The notes under the pieces: generated by a model
What the model saw: the letters and a program-made list of their open reading frames with translations, nothing else
What the model was told of the DNA's origin: nothing
The model's database searches: none
Part shown: positions 36,954-45,043 of the stretch, piece by piece
How positions within the stretch are numbered: position 1 is the first letter of the stretch
Layout: each line of letters opens with the position of its first letter
NCBI RefSeq assembly: GCF_000159355.1
Contig: NZ_GG670121.1
Coordinates: 486,940-550,939, forward strand
Direction of reading: 5' to 3'
Source of the DNA: Lactobacillus johnsonii ATCC 33200
Lineage (GTDB): Bacteria; Bacillota; Bacilli; Lactobacillales; Lactobacillaceae
Length of the DNA stretch: 64,000 nt
Translations under genes and position numbers: made by a program

Positions 36954-37442
36954 ATGTCTGATAAACCTTATTATGAACAAGAATATCATGCACCAGAAAG
37001 TGATGTTCCAGATCCATCTGTCGGAGAAATTTTTAAGGGATTATTTCTCTATCCGTTCGCCTGGGTAGCGCGTAGTACTCGAAAGGCGTTTTGGGTAGCA
37101 TTTGTTATCCAGTTCTTGTTAACAATTGTAATTGGAGTAGTTTCAATCTTGGCACTATGTACTAGTGGGATTTTTTCTGTTACTCCTAATAATGTTACCT
37201 GGGCTCTGTCGCATATTACATTTTTAACTTGTCTAATTGAATTAATCCTATCTATTTTACTGTTATGGATAAAATTAGGTCTTTTAGGATATGCGGTACG
37301 AAGATTGCATGATGCGGATTATAGTGGTTGGTGGCTATGGCTAATCCTTATTCCGTTTGGTTGGATTATTGTAGTTATTTTCTTATTACTACCTACTGTT
37401 GAAGAACCAGTAAGATGGGGTACTTACCTCTTTGTTGATTAA
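36954..37442 (+). CDS. DUF805 family membrane protein
   Basis: 162 residues with three to four hydrophobic helices. Near residues 120-135 the DUF805 signature RRLHDADYSGWWLWL is present. The N-terminus is a short acidic soluble tail. Function of the family is unknown. RBS GAGG; it follows the broken lipoprotein gene by 23 bp, probably the same transcript. Confidence 0.83.
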   Translation: MSDKPYYEQEYHAPESDVPDPSVGEIFKGLFLYPFAWVARSTRKAFWVAFVIQFLLTIVIGVVSILALCTSGIFSVTPNNVTWALSHITFLTCLIELILSILLLWIKLGLLGYAVRRLHDADYSGWWLWLILIPFGWIIVVIFLLLPTVEEPVRWGTYLFVD

Positions 37443-37462
37443 GTTATTTAAATAGAAAAGAG

Positions 37463-37495
37463 AAATGCGAAGGATTTTTGCCTTCGTATTTTTTG
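37463..37495 (+). terminator. Terminator after DUF805 gene
   Basis: ATGCGAAGG / CCTTCGTAT stem followed by TTTTTTG. Confidence 0.85.
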
Positions 37496-37555
37496 TTATA
37501 TTTTGTATAATATTTTTATAGTATTTTTTTATTTTTTATTTAAGGAATAGGTAGT

Positions 37556-38230
37556 ATGGAATATTTAAAGCTGTTAGGAATATTAATAATTGTAGTCGGC
37601 TTTGTTTTGAAGTGGGACACGACTGCAGTTGTAGTCATTGCAGCAATTGTAACAGGACTTTTCTCTGGGATGGATTTTGTTAAATTGTTGGAAGTAATTG
37701 GAAAGAGTTTTGTGGAAAATCGAATGGTAAGTTTGTTTTTCTTAACCTTGCCAATGATTGGGCTAGTAGAATCACATGGATTAAGAGACTATGCGGTTAA
37801 TGCTATAAAAAAACTGAAAAAACTAACTGCGGGAAAAATTTTAAATATCTATCTTTTAATTCGTGAACTTGCTGGTGTATTTGGGATTTCTTTGCAGGGA
37901 CAAGTTCAATTTATTCGTCCATTAATTGCACCGATGGTAATTGCTGCTGCAGAAGATCAAGATAAAAAGAAATTAAGTGAATCAGAGATTGATCTAATAA
38001 AGGGACGCAGTGCGGCAATTGATAATTTTGGTAACTTTTTTGCCCAAAACTTGTTTGTAGCATCTGGTGGTGTACTTTTGATTTCTTCAACAATGAAATC
38101 ACTTGGTTATAAGGTTGATCCGGTAGGAATTGTTGTTAATACTATTCCTATTGCAATCATTACTTTCGTTTTAGTTTTTGCTTATAACCTATACTTTGAT
38201 CGCCAAATGACTAAATGGGAAGGAAAATAA
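37556..38230 (+). CDS. DUF969 membrane protein, putative pyroglutamate transporter half
   Basis: 224 residues, about six membrane helices, with DUF969 landmarks LTLPMIGLVESHGLR near 62-76 and LQGQVQFIRPLIAPM near 110-124. It is followed one base later by a DUF979 gene and then by pcp. This trio recurs in Firmicutes, which suggests that DUF969/DUF979 form a two-subunit permease for 5-oxoproline or pyroglutamyl peptides. Transport role is inference from gene order. Confidence 0.82.
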   Translation: MEYLKLLGILIIVVGFVLKWDTTAVVVIAAIVTGLFSGMDFVKLLEVIGKSFVENRMVSLFFLTLPMIGLVESHGLRDYAVNAIKKLKKLTAGKILNIYLLIRELAGVFGISLQGQVQFIRPLIAPMVIAAAEDQDKKKLSESEIDLIKGRSAAIDNFGNFFAQNLFVASGGVLLISSTMKSLGYKVDPVGIVVNTIPIAIITFVLVFAYNLYFDRQMTKWEGK

Positions 38231-38231
38231 T

Positions 38232-39155
38232 ATGCAAAATACAATTAACTTTTTACTTGCCATTCTTTATGCATTAATTGGTTTATGTATGGCAATTGCT
38301 GGAATTGAAACATTGCGTGACAAAACTAATAAAGCAAGAATTGGAACAGCAATTTTCTGGTTCTTTTTAGCAATTATTTTTGCTTTTGGAGATTTGATTC
38401 CTGCCGTAGTGTCCGGTGCAATGGTTTTAGTAATCGGAATTTTAGCTTTGTTTAAGCAAATCCAGGTTGGTAAATTGCCAACTGTAAATCCTAAAACTGC
38501 TCAGGAAGGTGCTAAACGTTTGGGAGCAAAGGTATTTTTACCAAGTATTGTTTTGGCATTAACATCTATTATAATTGCACAATTTACTCCACTTGGTGGT
38601 CAGGTTGGAATTGGTATTGGTGCAGTTGTTTCACTAGTCTTAGCCATTATCTTGACTAAAGCGCCAGCAAAGCAAGTTTTCAAGGATTCCCAGAGAATGG
38701 TTAGAAGTGTAGGAGCACCTGGCGTTTTACCACAACTATTAGCCATGCTTGGGGTTGTTTTTACAACTTGTGGTGTTGGTAAGTTAACAGCTGACATGAT
38801 TAGTCATGTTTTCCCAGCTGGAAATCACTTCTTAGGCGTAGCGCTATACTGTATTGCGATGGCCTTATTTACTTATATTATGGGTAATGCTTTTGCTGCT
38901 TTTGCGGTAATTACTGCAGCAATTGGAATTCCTTTTGTAATTGCACAAGGTGCTAATCCTGTAGTTGTAGCAGCAATTGGGATGACATCAGGTTATTGTG
39001 GAACTTTAGTAACTCCAATGGCTGCTAACTTTAATACTTTACCCGTAGCGCTTTTAGAGATGAAAGATCAGATGGGGGTTATTAAGCAACAAGCTCCGAT
39101 TGCCGTTATCTTGTTAATTGTTCAAATTGGCTTAATGTACTTTTTAGCATTTTAA
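38232..39155 (+). CDS. DUF979 membrane protein, partner of DUF969
   Basis: 307 residues, about nine to ten membrane helices, with GNAFAAFAVITAAIGIPF near 218-235 and SGYCGTLVTPMAANFNTLPVALLEM near 256-280, typical of DUF979. Starts one base after the DUF969 stop, so the two are translationally linked. Presumed second half of the same carrier; see pcp downstream. Confidence 0.82.
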   Translation: MQNTINFLLAILYALIGLCMAIAGIETLRDKTNKARIGTAIFWFFLAIIFAFGDLIPAVVSGAMVLVIGILALFKQIQVGKLPTVNPKTAQEGAKRLGAKVFLPSIVLALTSIIIAQFTPLGGQVGIGIGAVVSLVLAIILTKAPAKQVFKDSQRMVRSVGAPGVLPQLLAMLGVVFTTCGVGKLTADMISHVFPAGNHFLGVALYCIAMALFTYIMGNAFAAFAVITAAIGIPFVIAQGANPVVVAAIGMTSGYCGTLVTPMAANFNTLPVALLEMKDQMGVIKQQAPIAVILLIVQIGLMYFLAF

Positions 39156-39174
39156 TTATTGAAAGGATAAAATT

Positions 39175-39822
39175 ATGAAAATTTTAGTAACAGGCTTTGA
39201 TCCATTTGGTGGAGATAAAATTAATCCTGCAATTGAAGCGGTAAAGAGATTGCCAGCTGAAATTAATGGGGCTGAAATTATTAAACTGGAAATTCCAACT
39301 GTCTTTAATAAGTCAGCTGAAGTTGTTAGAAAGGCAATTGAAAAAGAAAATCCAGACTATGTTTTAAATGTTGGACAAGCTGGTGGTCGTTTTGGATTAA
39401 CTCCTGAACGTGTTGCAATTAATATTAATGATGGCCGTATTCCTGATAATGAAGGCTACCAGCCACTAGGCGAACCAATTCATGAAGATGGAGAAACTGC
39501 CTACTTTACACAATTGCCAATTAAGGCAGAAGCAAAAGCAATTAGGGATGCTGGCTTGCCAGCTAGTGTATCAAATACAGCTGGTACTTATGTATGTAAT
39601 CATATTATGTATCAAGTGCAATATATGAGAGATAAGGAATTTCCTAACATTAAGGCAGGATTTATTCATATTCCTTTCTTACCTGAGCAAGTTGTAAATC
39701 GTCCTAATACACCATCAATGGCTCTTGATGATATTGTTAAGGGTTTAACTGCAGCTCTTGGTGCAATTGTTGAACGTGACGGCAAAGGCGATATTAAGAC
39801 AGTTGAAGGCGCAAATCACTAG
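39175..39822 (+). CDS. pcp: Pyrrolidone-carboxylate peptidase (pyroglutamyl peptidase I)
   Basis: 215 residues, the normal length. Catalytic triad segments are visible: [17 protein letters not shown] with Glu near 80, [14 protein letters not shown] with the nucleophilic Cys near 142, and [11 protein letters not shown] with His near 165. It removes N-terminal pyroglutamate from peptides in the cytoplasm. Third gene of the DUF969-DUF979-pcp operon, RBS GAAAGGAT. Confidence 0.95.
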   Translation: MKILVTGFDPFGGDKINPAIEAVKRLPAEINGAEIIKLEIPTVFNKSAEVVRKAIEKENPDYVLNVGQAGGRFGLTPERVAININDGRIPDNEGYQPLGEPIHEDGETAYFTQLPIKAEAKAIRDAGLPASVSNTAGTYVCNHIMYQVQYMRDKEFPNIKAGFIHIPFLPEQVVNRPNTPSMALDDIVKGLTAALGAIVERDGKGDIKTVEGANH

Positions 39823-39837
39823 AATATAGGTGACTCT

Positions 39838-40090
39838 ATGTTTTGGATCTTTTTAAGTTTAGCTATTATCGGTTTTATTTTGTGCCTATTAGTTAGGCAG
39901 AGTTAGGCAGCACATTATTAAATATGGTTTTCCATTTGCTTATTGCTTAATTGGGATTATTGTTTCTAGTTTTGTTTGTTTAACTCAATTTGGTAACCAT
40001 GATACGAATTTTGATTGGTATGGTTATCTAGTAATTGTGTTTATAGTTGAAACTTGGTATTTGTACCATTACTTTTTATTAAGATCATAA
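39838..40090 (+). pseudogene. Small membrane protein gene broken by a 10-bp duplication
   Basis: ATG at 39838 (RBS TAGGTGA) opens MFWIFLSLAIIGFILCLLVRQ and then stops at a TAG at 39904-39906. AGTTAGGCAG occurs twice in tandem at 39891-39910; removing one copy joins the frame to HIIKYGFPFAYCLIGIIVSS... and runs to a TAA at 40090. The restored protein has about 80 residues and three membrane helices. It would head a set of four small membrane-protein genes. Family not recognised. Confidence 0.75.
39891..39910 (+). repeat. 10-bp tandem duplication
   Basis: Two perfect copies of AGTTAGGCAG; the extra copy shifts the reading frame of the surrounding gene. Confidence 0.9.
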
Positions 40091-40122
40091 TAATTAACTG
40101 AAAGAAGTGCAGGGTGATTAGA

Positions 40123-40353
40123 ATGAATTTCATTAAATGGGTACTTAGCTTACTGGCTATTAATGTAGTAGGATTAATTTTCATTACAATTTACTCTACC
40201 TATTATAGTTTTGGAACTATGCTATTTGGTGTTCACACTGCAGCTGTAGTTAAAGACTTTTGGAATACTGAAATCTTAATGGGTACTATATTTCTTGTCT
40301 GTGTTAACGCACTTGCGGTAATTACTGCAGTAGCTAGACAGTTCAAGAAATAA
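40123..40353 (+). CDS. Small hypothetical membrane protein
   Basis: 76 residues from the ATG at 40123 (RBS AGGGTG, eight bases away; a GTG nine bases earlier overlaps that RBS). Two membrane helices, about 5-25 and 45-68. Family not recognised. One of four consecutive small membrane proteins after pcp. Confidence 0.65.
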   Translation: MNFIKWVLSLLAINVVGLIFITIYSTYYSFGTMLFGVHTAAVVKDFWNTEILMGTIFLVCVNALAVITAVARQFKK

Positions 40354-40376
40354 ATTGTTTTGAAAGGGATAATATT

Positions 40377-40595
40377 ATGAAAAAATTAGTATTAGTTTTT
40401 AAGATATTACTAGGAGTAGTTCCTTTTTTACCTTTATTTGTAGATGCTATTTTCAAAACAAATATTCGTGTGTCAATTATGAATATGACAATGCAGTGGT
40501 CATTGTTGATTAAGGTTCCTATTTTAGTCATGTGTATTTCAGCATATCTATATTTCTGGTATGCAATTTTTAAAGAGATCCAAAATGGCCTATGA
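40377..40595 (+). CDS. Small hypothetical membrane protein
   Basis: 72 residues, two membrane helices (about 5-25 and 45-65). RBS GAAAGGGAT. Its TGA overlaps the next ATG by four bases. Family not recognised. Confidence 0.65.
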   Translation: MKKLVLVFKILLGVVPFLPLFVDAIFKTNIRVSIMNMTMQWSLLIKVPILVMCISAYLYFWYAIFKEIQNGL

Positions 40596-40852
40596 AAAAT
40601 GTAAAATTAATCAGTTATTCTTACAGTGTAACAATAACTTTTACGCTACTAGCAGTGCTAAATTTGACATCATGGTGGGAAAGCTTTCCTTATCGTATGG
40701 TAATGGTACTAATGAACATAGTTGTTGGTGCGAGTATGGAATATTTAGTTAATAGATATTTTGTTACAAGGAGAAAAAACTTATTTAAAGGGCTAGTAGC
40801 TTTGGTATTATTAGTTACGAATATAGTTTGGATTGTTGCTACGATAGTTTGA
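40592..40852 (+). CDS. Small hypothetical membrane protein
   Basis: 86 residues, three hydrophobic segments. Translationally coupled to the preceding gene by an ATGA overlap; last of the group, followed by a strong terminator. Family not recognised. Confidence 0.65.
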   Translation: MKNVKLISYSYSVTITFTLLAVLNLTSWWESFPYRMVMVLMNIVVGASMEYLVNRYFVTRRKNLFKGLVALVLLVTNIVWIVATIV

Positions 40853-40868
40853 TCGTATTTTATAGTTA

Positions 40869-40899
40869 CAAAAAACGCAGCTTTAAACTGCGTTTTTTA
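40869..40899. terminator. Bidirectional terminator
   Basis: AAAAAACGCAG-ctttaaa-CTGCGTTTTTT hairpin. Confidence 0.9.
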
Positions 40900-40964
40900 T
40901 TATGCCTATTAAGTGATCGTGACTATATATTGGGATTGCTTAAAAAATGAATGTAGACGCTATG

Positions 40965-41840
40965 TTAAAAATTGTATTTTTTTCGCTGCGCTTTTAAATA
41001 TTTAAACATATCTAGGTAGGTGGTGGCTTGGACACTGCATCCCAAATCTAAAACTTCTGAAATTAATGTAAGTATTGGTTTGTCATCACTATTTTTCATG
41101 TAATCAATTGCCTTTTGCAAATAGGTCAAAGTTAAGGTAAAAAACATTAAATATTGTGGTAATTCGATTTTTTTAAGCTCTTTGACTAATTTTTGAGCGT
41201 AAGACAATTCATTAAGTGAAATCAGCCGTAAAATGCCATCTGATAAACTTCCCATAATGATTTCTAAGTTAAAACTAGTTTCAGCTTCTTTAAGACGGTC
41301 AATATTACGAATGATTTGCATTGAACTACCATAAATTTGCTTAGGATTGAATAGAAAAATTGATGCACCAAATGCTGAAATATAGTATTGACTCCATAAA
41401 TTGACTTTTGAAAAAATTGCAAAAAGCTTTTTTTGGTCAATAGGAGGTAAGTAATTTTTATGTTCGATGATAAAAAGTTGATTACATAGATTAGCAGCCA
41501 TAAATAGGTCAAACTTATTATGATTTTTATGATACTTAGTTAGTTGTTTTTGTGTAACTCGTTTAAGAAACGGAATATTTTCTTTTTCAATAGCTTCAGA
41601 AAGTTCAGGATCTATTTCTGGCCGTGGTGAAAATTTGGACCAACCCATAAATTCATGACTAGTAATGTGAATTCTATTTAGTAATTTCATTGCCGTACTA
41701 AATTCAACCTCGACTTGATCATTTTCCCAGCGTGATAGTTTTGATTCAGAACAGATTCCGCGGCAAGCTTCTTTTTGCGTAATACCTTGTTCTAAGCGTA
41801 ATTCTTTGAATTCATGACCATACATTTTTTCATTCTCCAA
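40965..41840 (-). CDS. Rgg/GadR/MutR-type transcriptional regulator
   Basis: 291 residues: N-terminal XRE helix-turn-helix (about 8-60; GITQKEACRG, SKLSRWENDQ) followed by a helical repeat domain as in Rgg proteins, which sense short hydrophobic peptides. It is divergent from an ABC transporter gene; the 95-bp intergenic space holds a perfect 16-bp palindrome. Rgg regulators often control the neighbouring divergent gene. Whether it has a peptide pheromone here is uncertain. Confidence 0.83.
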   Translation of the reverse strand: MENEKMYGHEFKELRLEQGITQKEACRGICSESKLSRWENDQVEVEFSTAMKLLNRIHITSHEFMGWSKFSPRPEIDPELSEAIEKENIPFLKRVTQKQLTKYHKNHNKFDLFMAANLCNQLFIIEHKNYLPPIDQKKLFAIFSKVNLWSQYYISAFGASIFLFNPKQIYGSSMQIIRNIDRLKEAETSFNLEIIMGSLSDGILRLISLNELSYAQKLVKELKKIELPQYLMFFTLTLTYLQKAIDYMKNSDDKPILTLISEVLDLGCSVQATTYLDMFKYLKAQRKKYNF

Positions 41841-41847
41841 AAACTAA

Positions 41848-41863
41848 CTTGCAGATCTGCAAG
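41848..41863. promoter_or_regulatory. Perfect 16-bp palindrome, candidate Rgg operator
   Basis: CTTGCAGATCTGCAAG reads the same on both strands and lies just upstream of TATAAT (41879-41884), covering the -35 region of the ABC transporter promoter. Confidence 0.6.
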
Positions 41864-41935
41864 AGATTCATTTTTAAGTATAATCTCATCATATACTCTT
41901 ATCAACAAGTTTAAATCGATGAGGGGATGAAGAAG

Positions 41936-43503
41936 ATGCTGTTTAAGTATTCAAATAAATTTAGATTCGTATTGATGATTATCTTCGGCTTAATTGCTAG
42001 TTTTCAAAATATTATTATGGCCAATGTTGTGCAAACACTAACTAATATTGCTACTAATAAGAATTGGGATAAAATTGCACAATTTTTGATTATTATCATT
42101 GCAGCATTAGTTGTTACTTTAATTGCAAGTCTAGTATTTAACAGATTGAAAACTAATACAATTAAGGAAACTAACACTTATTTAAGAACACATATTTTGG
42201 GTGGAATGCTAGAAGAGTCAAAAGACGAAAATAATGATAGTTTAGGATTTTTAACTAATGATTTTAAACTACTTGAAACTAATCGTTTTAATGCTCAAAT
42301 TGAAATTATTATGCAGATTTTTTCATTAGTATTAGCACTAGGCTATGCTTTAGCAGTTAATTGGCTACTTACATTACTATTCCTAGTTGGATCTTTTATT
42401 CCAATGATTGTTTCTAATGTTTTTCAAAAGCCGATTCAAGAATCTTCTGAAAAGTGGACTAGTGCTAATAGTAAGTACGTTAATCAGACTAAAAACTTCT
42501 TAGCAGGTGTTGAAACGCTACATTTGTATGATGGTCAAAATCAGGCGGTTGCTAAAAATAAACAAACAATTTCTAAGCTAGAACAAGCATTGAGTAAGAT
42601 GAATCTCTTAAACCTTGATACGAACTCATGGATTAATTTTGTTGCGAATATTGTTACGTTTTTGATGCCATTTCTATTTGGAATTTATTTAGTTGTAAAA
42701 GGACAAACAAGTTTAGGAGCTTTATTTGCAATTGTGCAATTAGCCAATTCATTTATAAATCCAATTTTATTTATCTTAGATGATAGAAGTAAATTGTCTA
42801 CTACTAGGAAGATTGTTGAGAAGGTTAATGACTTTTTAGATAAAGAAACAGATCAAGAAAATAGTAAAGTTGTAAGTTTACAGGATCTACAAGTAGAAGA
42901 TTTGATCTTAAAGAGAGATGGTAAGCAATTAGCTACTGGGATTGACTTAAACATCAAGTCAGGTAAGAAAATTGCTGTCATTGGACCATCTGGAGCAGGA
43001 AAGTCGACTTTATTGCAGTTCTTACTATATGGAAAATATGGAAAAGCAGAGGCGATTAGATTAAATGATAAAAGAGTAAAAGCTGGTACATTTCCAGACT
43101 TATTCTCATATGCAAGCCAAGCACCGGTTATTTTTGCGGATAGTTTATTGTTTAATTTAACCTTAGGAAAAGATATTTCCCGGGAAAAGGTAGAGGAAGT
43201 TTGCGATAAATTAGACTTAAATGAATTAATTGAAGAAAAAGGTTTTGATTATCAATTGGGGGAAGCAGCTGATAAATTATCAGGCGGACAGTTGGCACGG
43301 ATTGAATTAGCTAGAGCAATTTTAATGGAAAGACCAGTCCTATTACTTGATGAGATTAACGCTTCTCTTGATAAAAAACTTCTGATATAATTCATCAATA
43401 TTTGCTAGCTTCAAATTTAACTTTCATTGAAGTAATTCACCACTATGAAGAAGATGAGTTAAAGCAATATGACGAAATACTTGACTTAAAGGACTATATT
43501 TAG
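41936..43503 (+). pseudogene. ABC exporter (MsbA/LagD-like) with late frameshift
   Basis: From the ATG at 41936 (nine bases after GAGGGG; the ATG at 41927 abuts it) the gene encodes a six-helix exporter domain and an ATPase with Walker A GPSGAGKST near 345, signature LSGGQLARIELAR near 450 and Walker B VLLLDEINASLD near 468. At an A6 run (43373-43378) the frame ends after LDKKLLI. Adding one A restores KTSDIIHQYLLASNLTFIEVIHHYEEDE...DYI to a TAG at 43503, which contains the H-loop His. Without it the ATPase lacks its H-loop. The Walker B glutamate is present (DEIN). The change could be a real mutation, a phase-variable run or a consensus error. Confidence 0.8.
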
Positions 43504-43674
43504 ATGAATTGGAAAAAGACATTATTTAGCATTGGCATTATTGTAATTATATTAGTTGGAGGATGAACTATGTTTAATATAGCTAATCAAAAATTGGTTA
43601 ATCAAGATTATTCACTTTCTAAATTTATTAAAGTAGATATAGATATTCCAACAGGAAGTATTTCAATAAATTAG
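43504..43674 (+). pseudogene. Short remnant, DUF4097-like N-terminus or SHP-like peptide
   Basis: ATG at 43504 directly follows the restored ABC stop and encodes 20 residues ending GIIVIILVGG before a TGA. Two codons on, in the same frame and after a perfect GGAGGA, ATG 43570 encodes MFNIANQKLVNQDYSLSKFIKVDIDIPTGSISIN (given in two parts: first 17, then 17 residues) and stops. KVDIDIPTGSISI resembles the first strand of DUF4097 proteins, so this is most simply a DUF4097 gene broken by TGA and deleted downstream. The alternative, a 20-residue SHP-like pheromone for the Rgg, is discussed as a finding. Confidence 0.5.
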
Positions 43675-43682
43675 AATATGAA

Positions 43683-43720
43683 AAAAACGAATTAGCTACA
43701 ATCACAGCTAATTCGTTTTT
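43683..43720. terminator. Bidirectional terminator
   Basis: AAAAACGAATTAGCT / AGCTAATTCGTTTTT hairpin. Confidence 0.9.
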
Positions 43721-43723
43721 GCT

Positions 43724-44884
43724 TTAGTTCTTTTTTACTTCACGCTTAATATAGTAGTTCAAGATAAATGGTGAAAGAACTGTAGTGATAATAATTACCA
43801 AAATCAAACTTGAATAAATGTCTTCTGGGAATAAGTGATGGGTAATTCCAATTTGTGCTACAATCAGCGCTACTTCACCACGTGATACCATCCCTGCTCC
43901 GACAATATTTCCTTCATTCTTGGTAAAACCAAATAATTCACTTGAATATTTACCAGCCCAGAATTTCGATAATACTGCTAAGATAGTCATAACAATAATG
44001 AACCAGATATCTTTGATAAAGCTAGCAAATGTCATGGATAGTCCAATATTTACAAAGAAAACAGGAATAAAAATAGAGTAACCAATTGCACTAACAGAAG
44101 ACTGAACTTCCTTATATTGTGGAGTTTGTCTAATTGCTAGACCACCAAAGAATGCTCCAACAACAGCACTTAAGCCTACAAAATCTGCTGCCCAGGCCAT
44201 GGAGAGAGCAAGAACTAGGGAGCCAATAACTACTGCATAATCAACTTCCACTTTTTCAGCCAACTTCATAAAATATGGCGCAATAAATTTGAAGATAACC
44301 CAAACGGCAACGAAGTATATTACTTCAATAAGTAAGTTAAGGAAAAAGTTATTCGTTAAACCACTTTTTCCACCTTCATGACTAAAAGTGGTAAATAAAC
44401 TTAAAACAATAACTGCTAAAATATCGTCAACAACTGCTGCTCCTAAAATAGCAGTACCAGCACGGGTATGAATTTGATTAGCTTCTTGTAAAACTACAAC
44501 GGAAATAGAAACACTAGTAGCGGCAAAAACAATTCCAATGAAAAGTGCCTCAAGAAACTGCATCCCAAATAAGTAACTGGCAATTCCTGTGAAAAATACT
44601 GGTAAGATGACTCCAATTCCAGCAACAGTAAAACTTAATTTAAAATACTTTTTTAATAAATCTAAGTCACTCTCTAACCCAGCCAAAAACATTAATAGAA
44701 TTACCCCAAACTCTGAAAAGAGGGAGACAATTTCATTTGGCTTGACCCAACCTAGAATTGCCGGTCCTAGTAAAATTCCCGATAATAATTGTCCAATAAC
44801 TGCTGGCATATTAAGACGTGAAAATAATTGTCCTAAGAGCGTGGTCGCCAGCAAAATTAAGATTAATTCTCCTAAAAAGTGCAT
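43724..44884 (-). CDS. CPA2-family cation/proton antiporter
   Basis: 386 residues, about 12 membrane helices, of the KefB/NapA type: MPAVIGQLLSGILLGP near 27-42, LLMFLAGLESDLDLL near 63-77, AAVVDDILAVIVLS near 149-162 (the ion-binding Asp pair) and VSRGEVALIVAQ near 333. There is no C-terminal TrkA-N domain. It exchanges Na+ or K+ for H+ for pH and ion balance. Monocistronic. Confidence 0.88.
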   Translation of the reverse strand: MHFLGELILILLATTLLGQLFSRLNMPAVIGQLLSGILLGPAILGWVKPNEIVSLFSEFGVILLMFLAGLESDLDLLKKYFKLSFTVAGIGVILPVFFTGIASYLFGMQFLEALFIGIVFAATSVSISVVVLQEANQIHTRAGTAILGAAVVDDILAVIVLSLFTTFSHEGGKSGLTNNFFLNLLIEVIYFVAVWVIFKFIAPYFMKLAEKVEVDYAVVIGSLVLALSMAWAADFVGLSAVVGAFFGGLAIRQTPQYKEVQSSVSAIGYSIFIPVFFVNIGLSMTFASFIKDIWFIIVMTILAVLSKFWAGKYSSELFGFTKNEGNIVGAGMVSRGEVALIVAQIGITHHLFPEDIYSSLILVIIITTVLSPFILNYYIKREVKKN

Positions 44885-44917
44885 TTTTTCCCAGCTTTCT
44901 ATAACTTTGTGGCAAAA

Positions 44918-44970
44918 TAAAAAACTTTCAAGCGCTTATTGACCCAAATAAGCAAATCTTGAAAGTTTTT
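44918..44970 (-). terminator. Terminator of metal ATPase gene
   Basis: Nested hairpin: outer AAAACTTTCAAG / CTTGAAAGTTTT, inner GCTTATT / AATAAGC, with a T run on the minus strand. Confidence 0.8.
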
Positions 44971-45043
44971 TAAAACCCAACCACTAATAAAAATATTTAA
45001 CTAAAAATTAGTTTAGCTAAAAATATAGTTAGTTGCAAATTAG

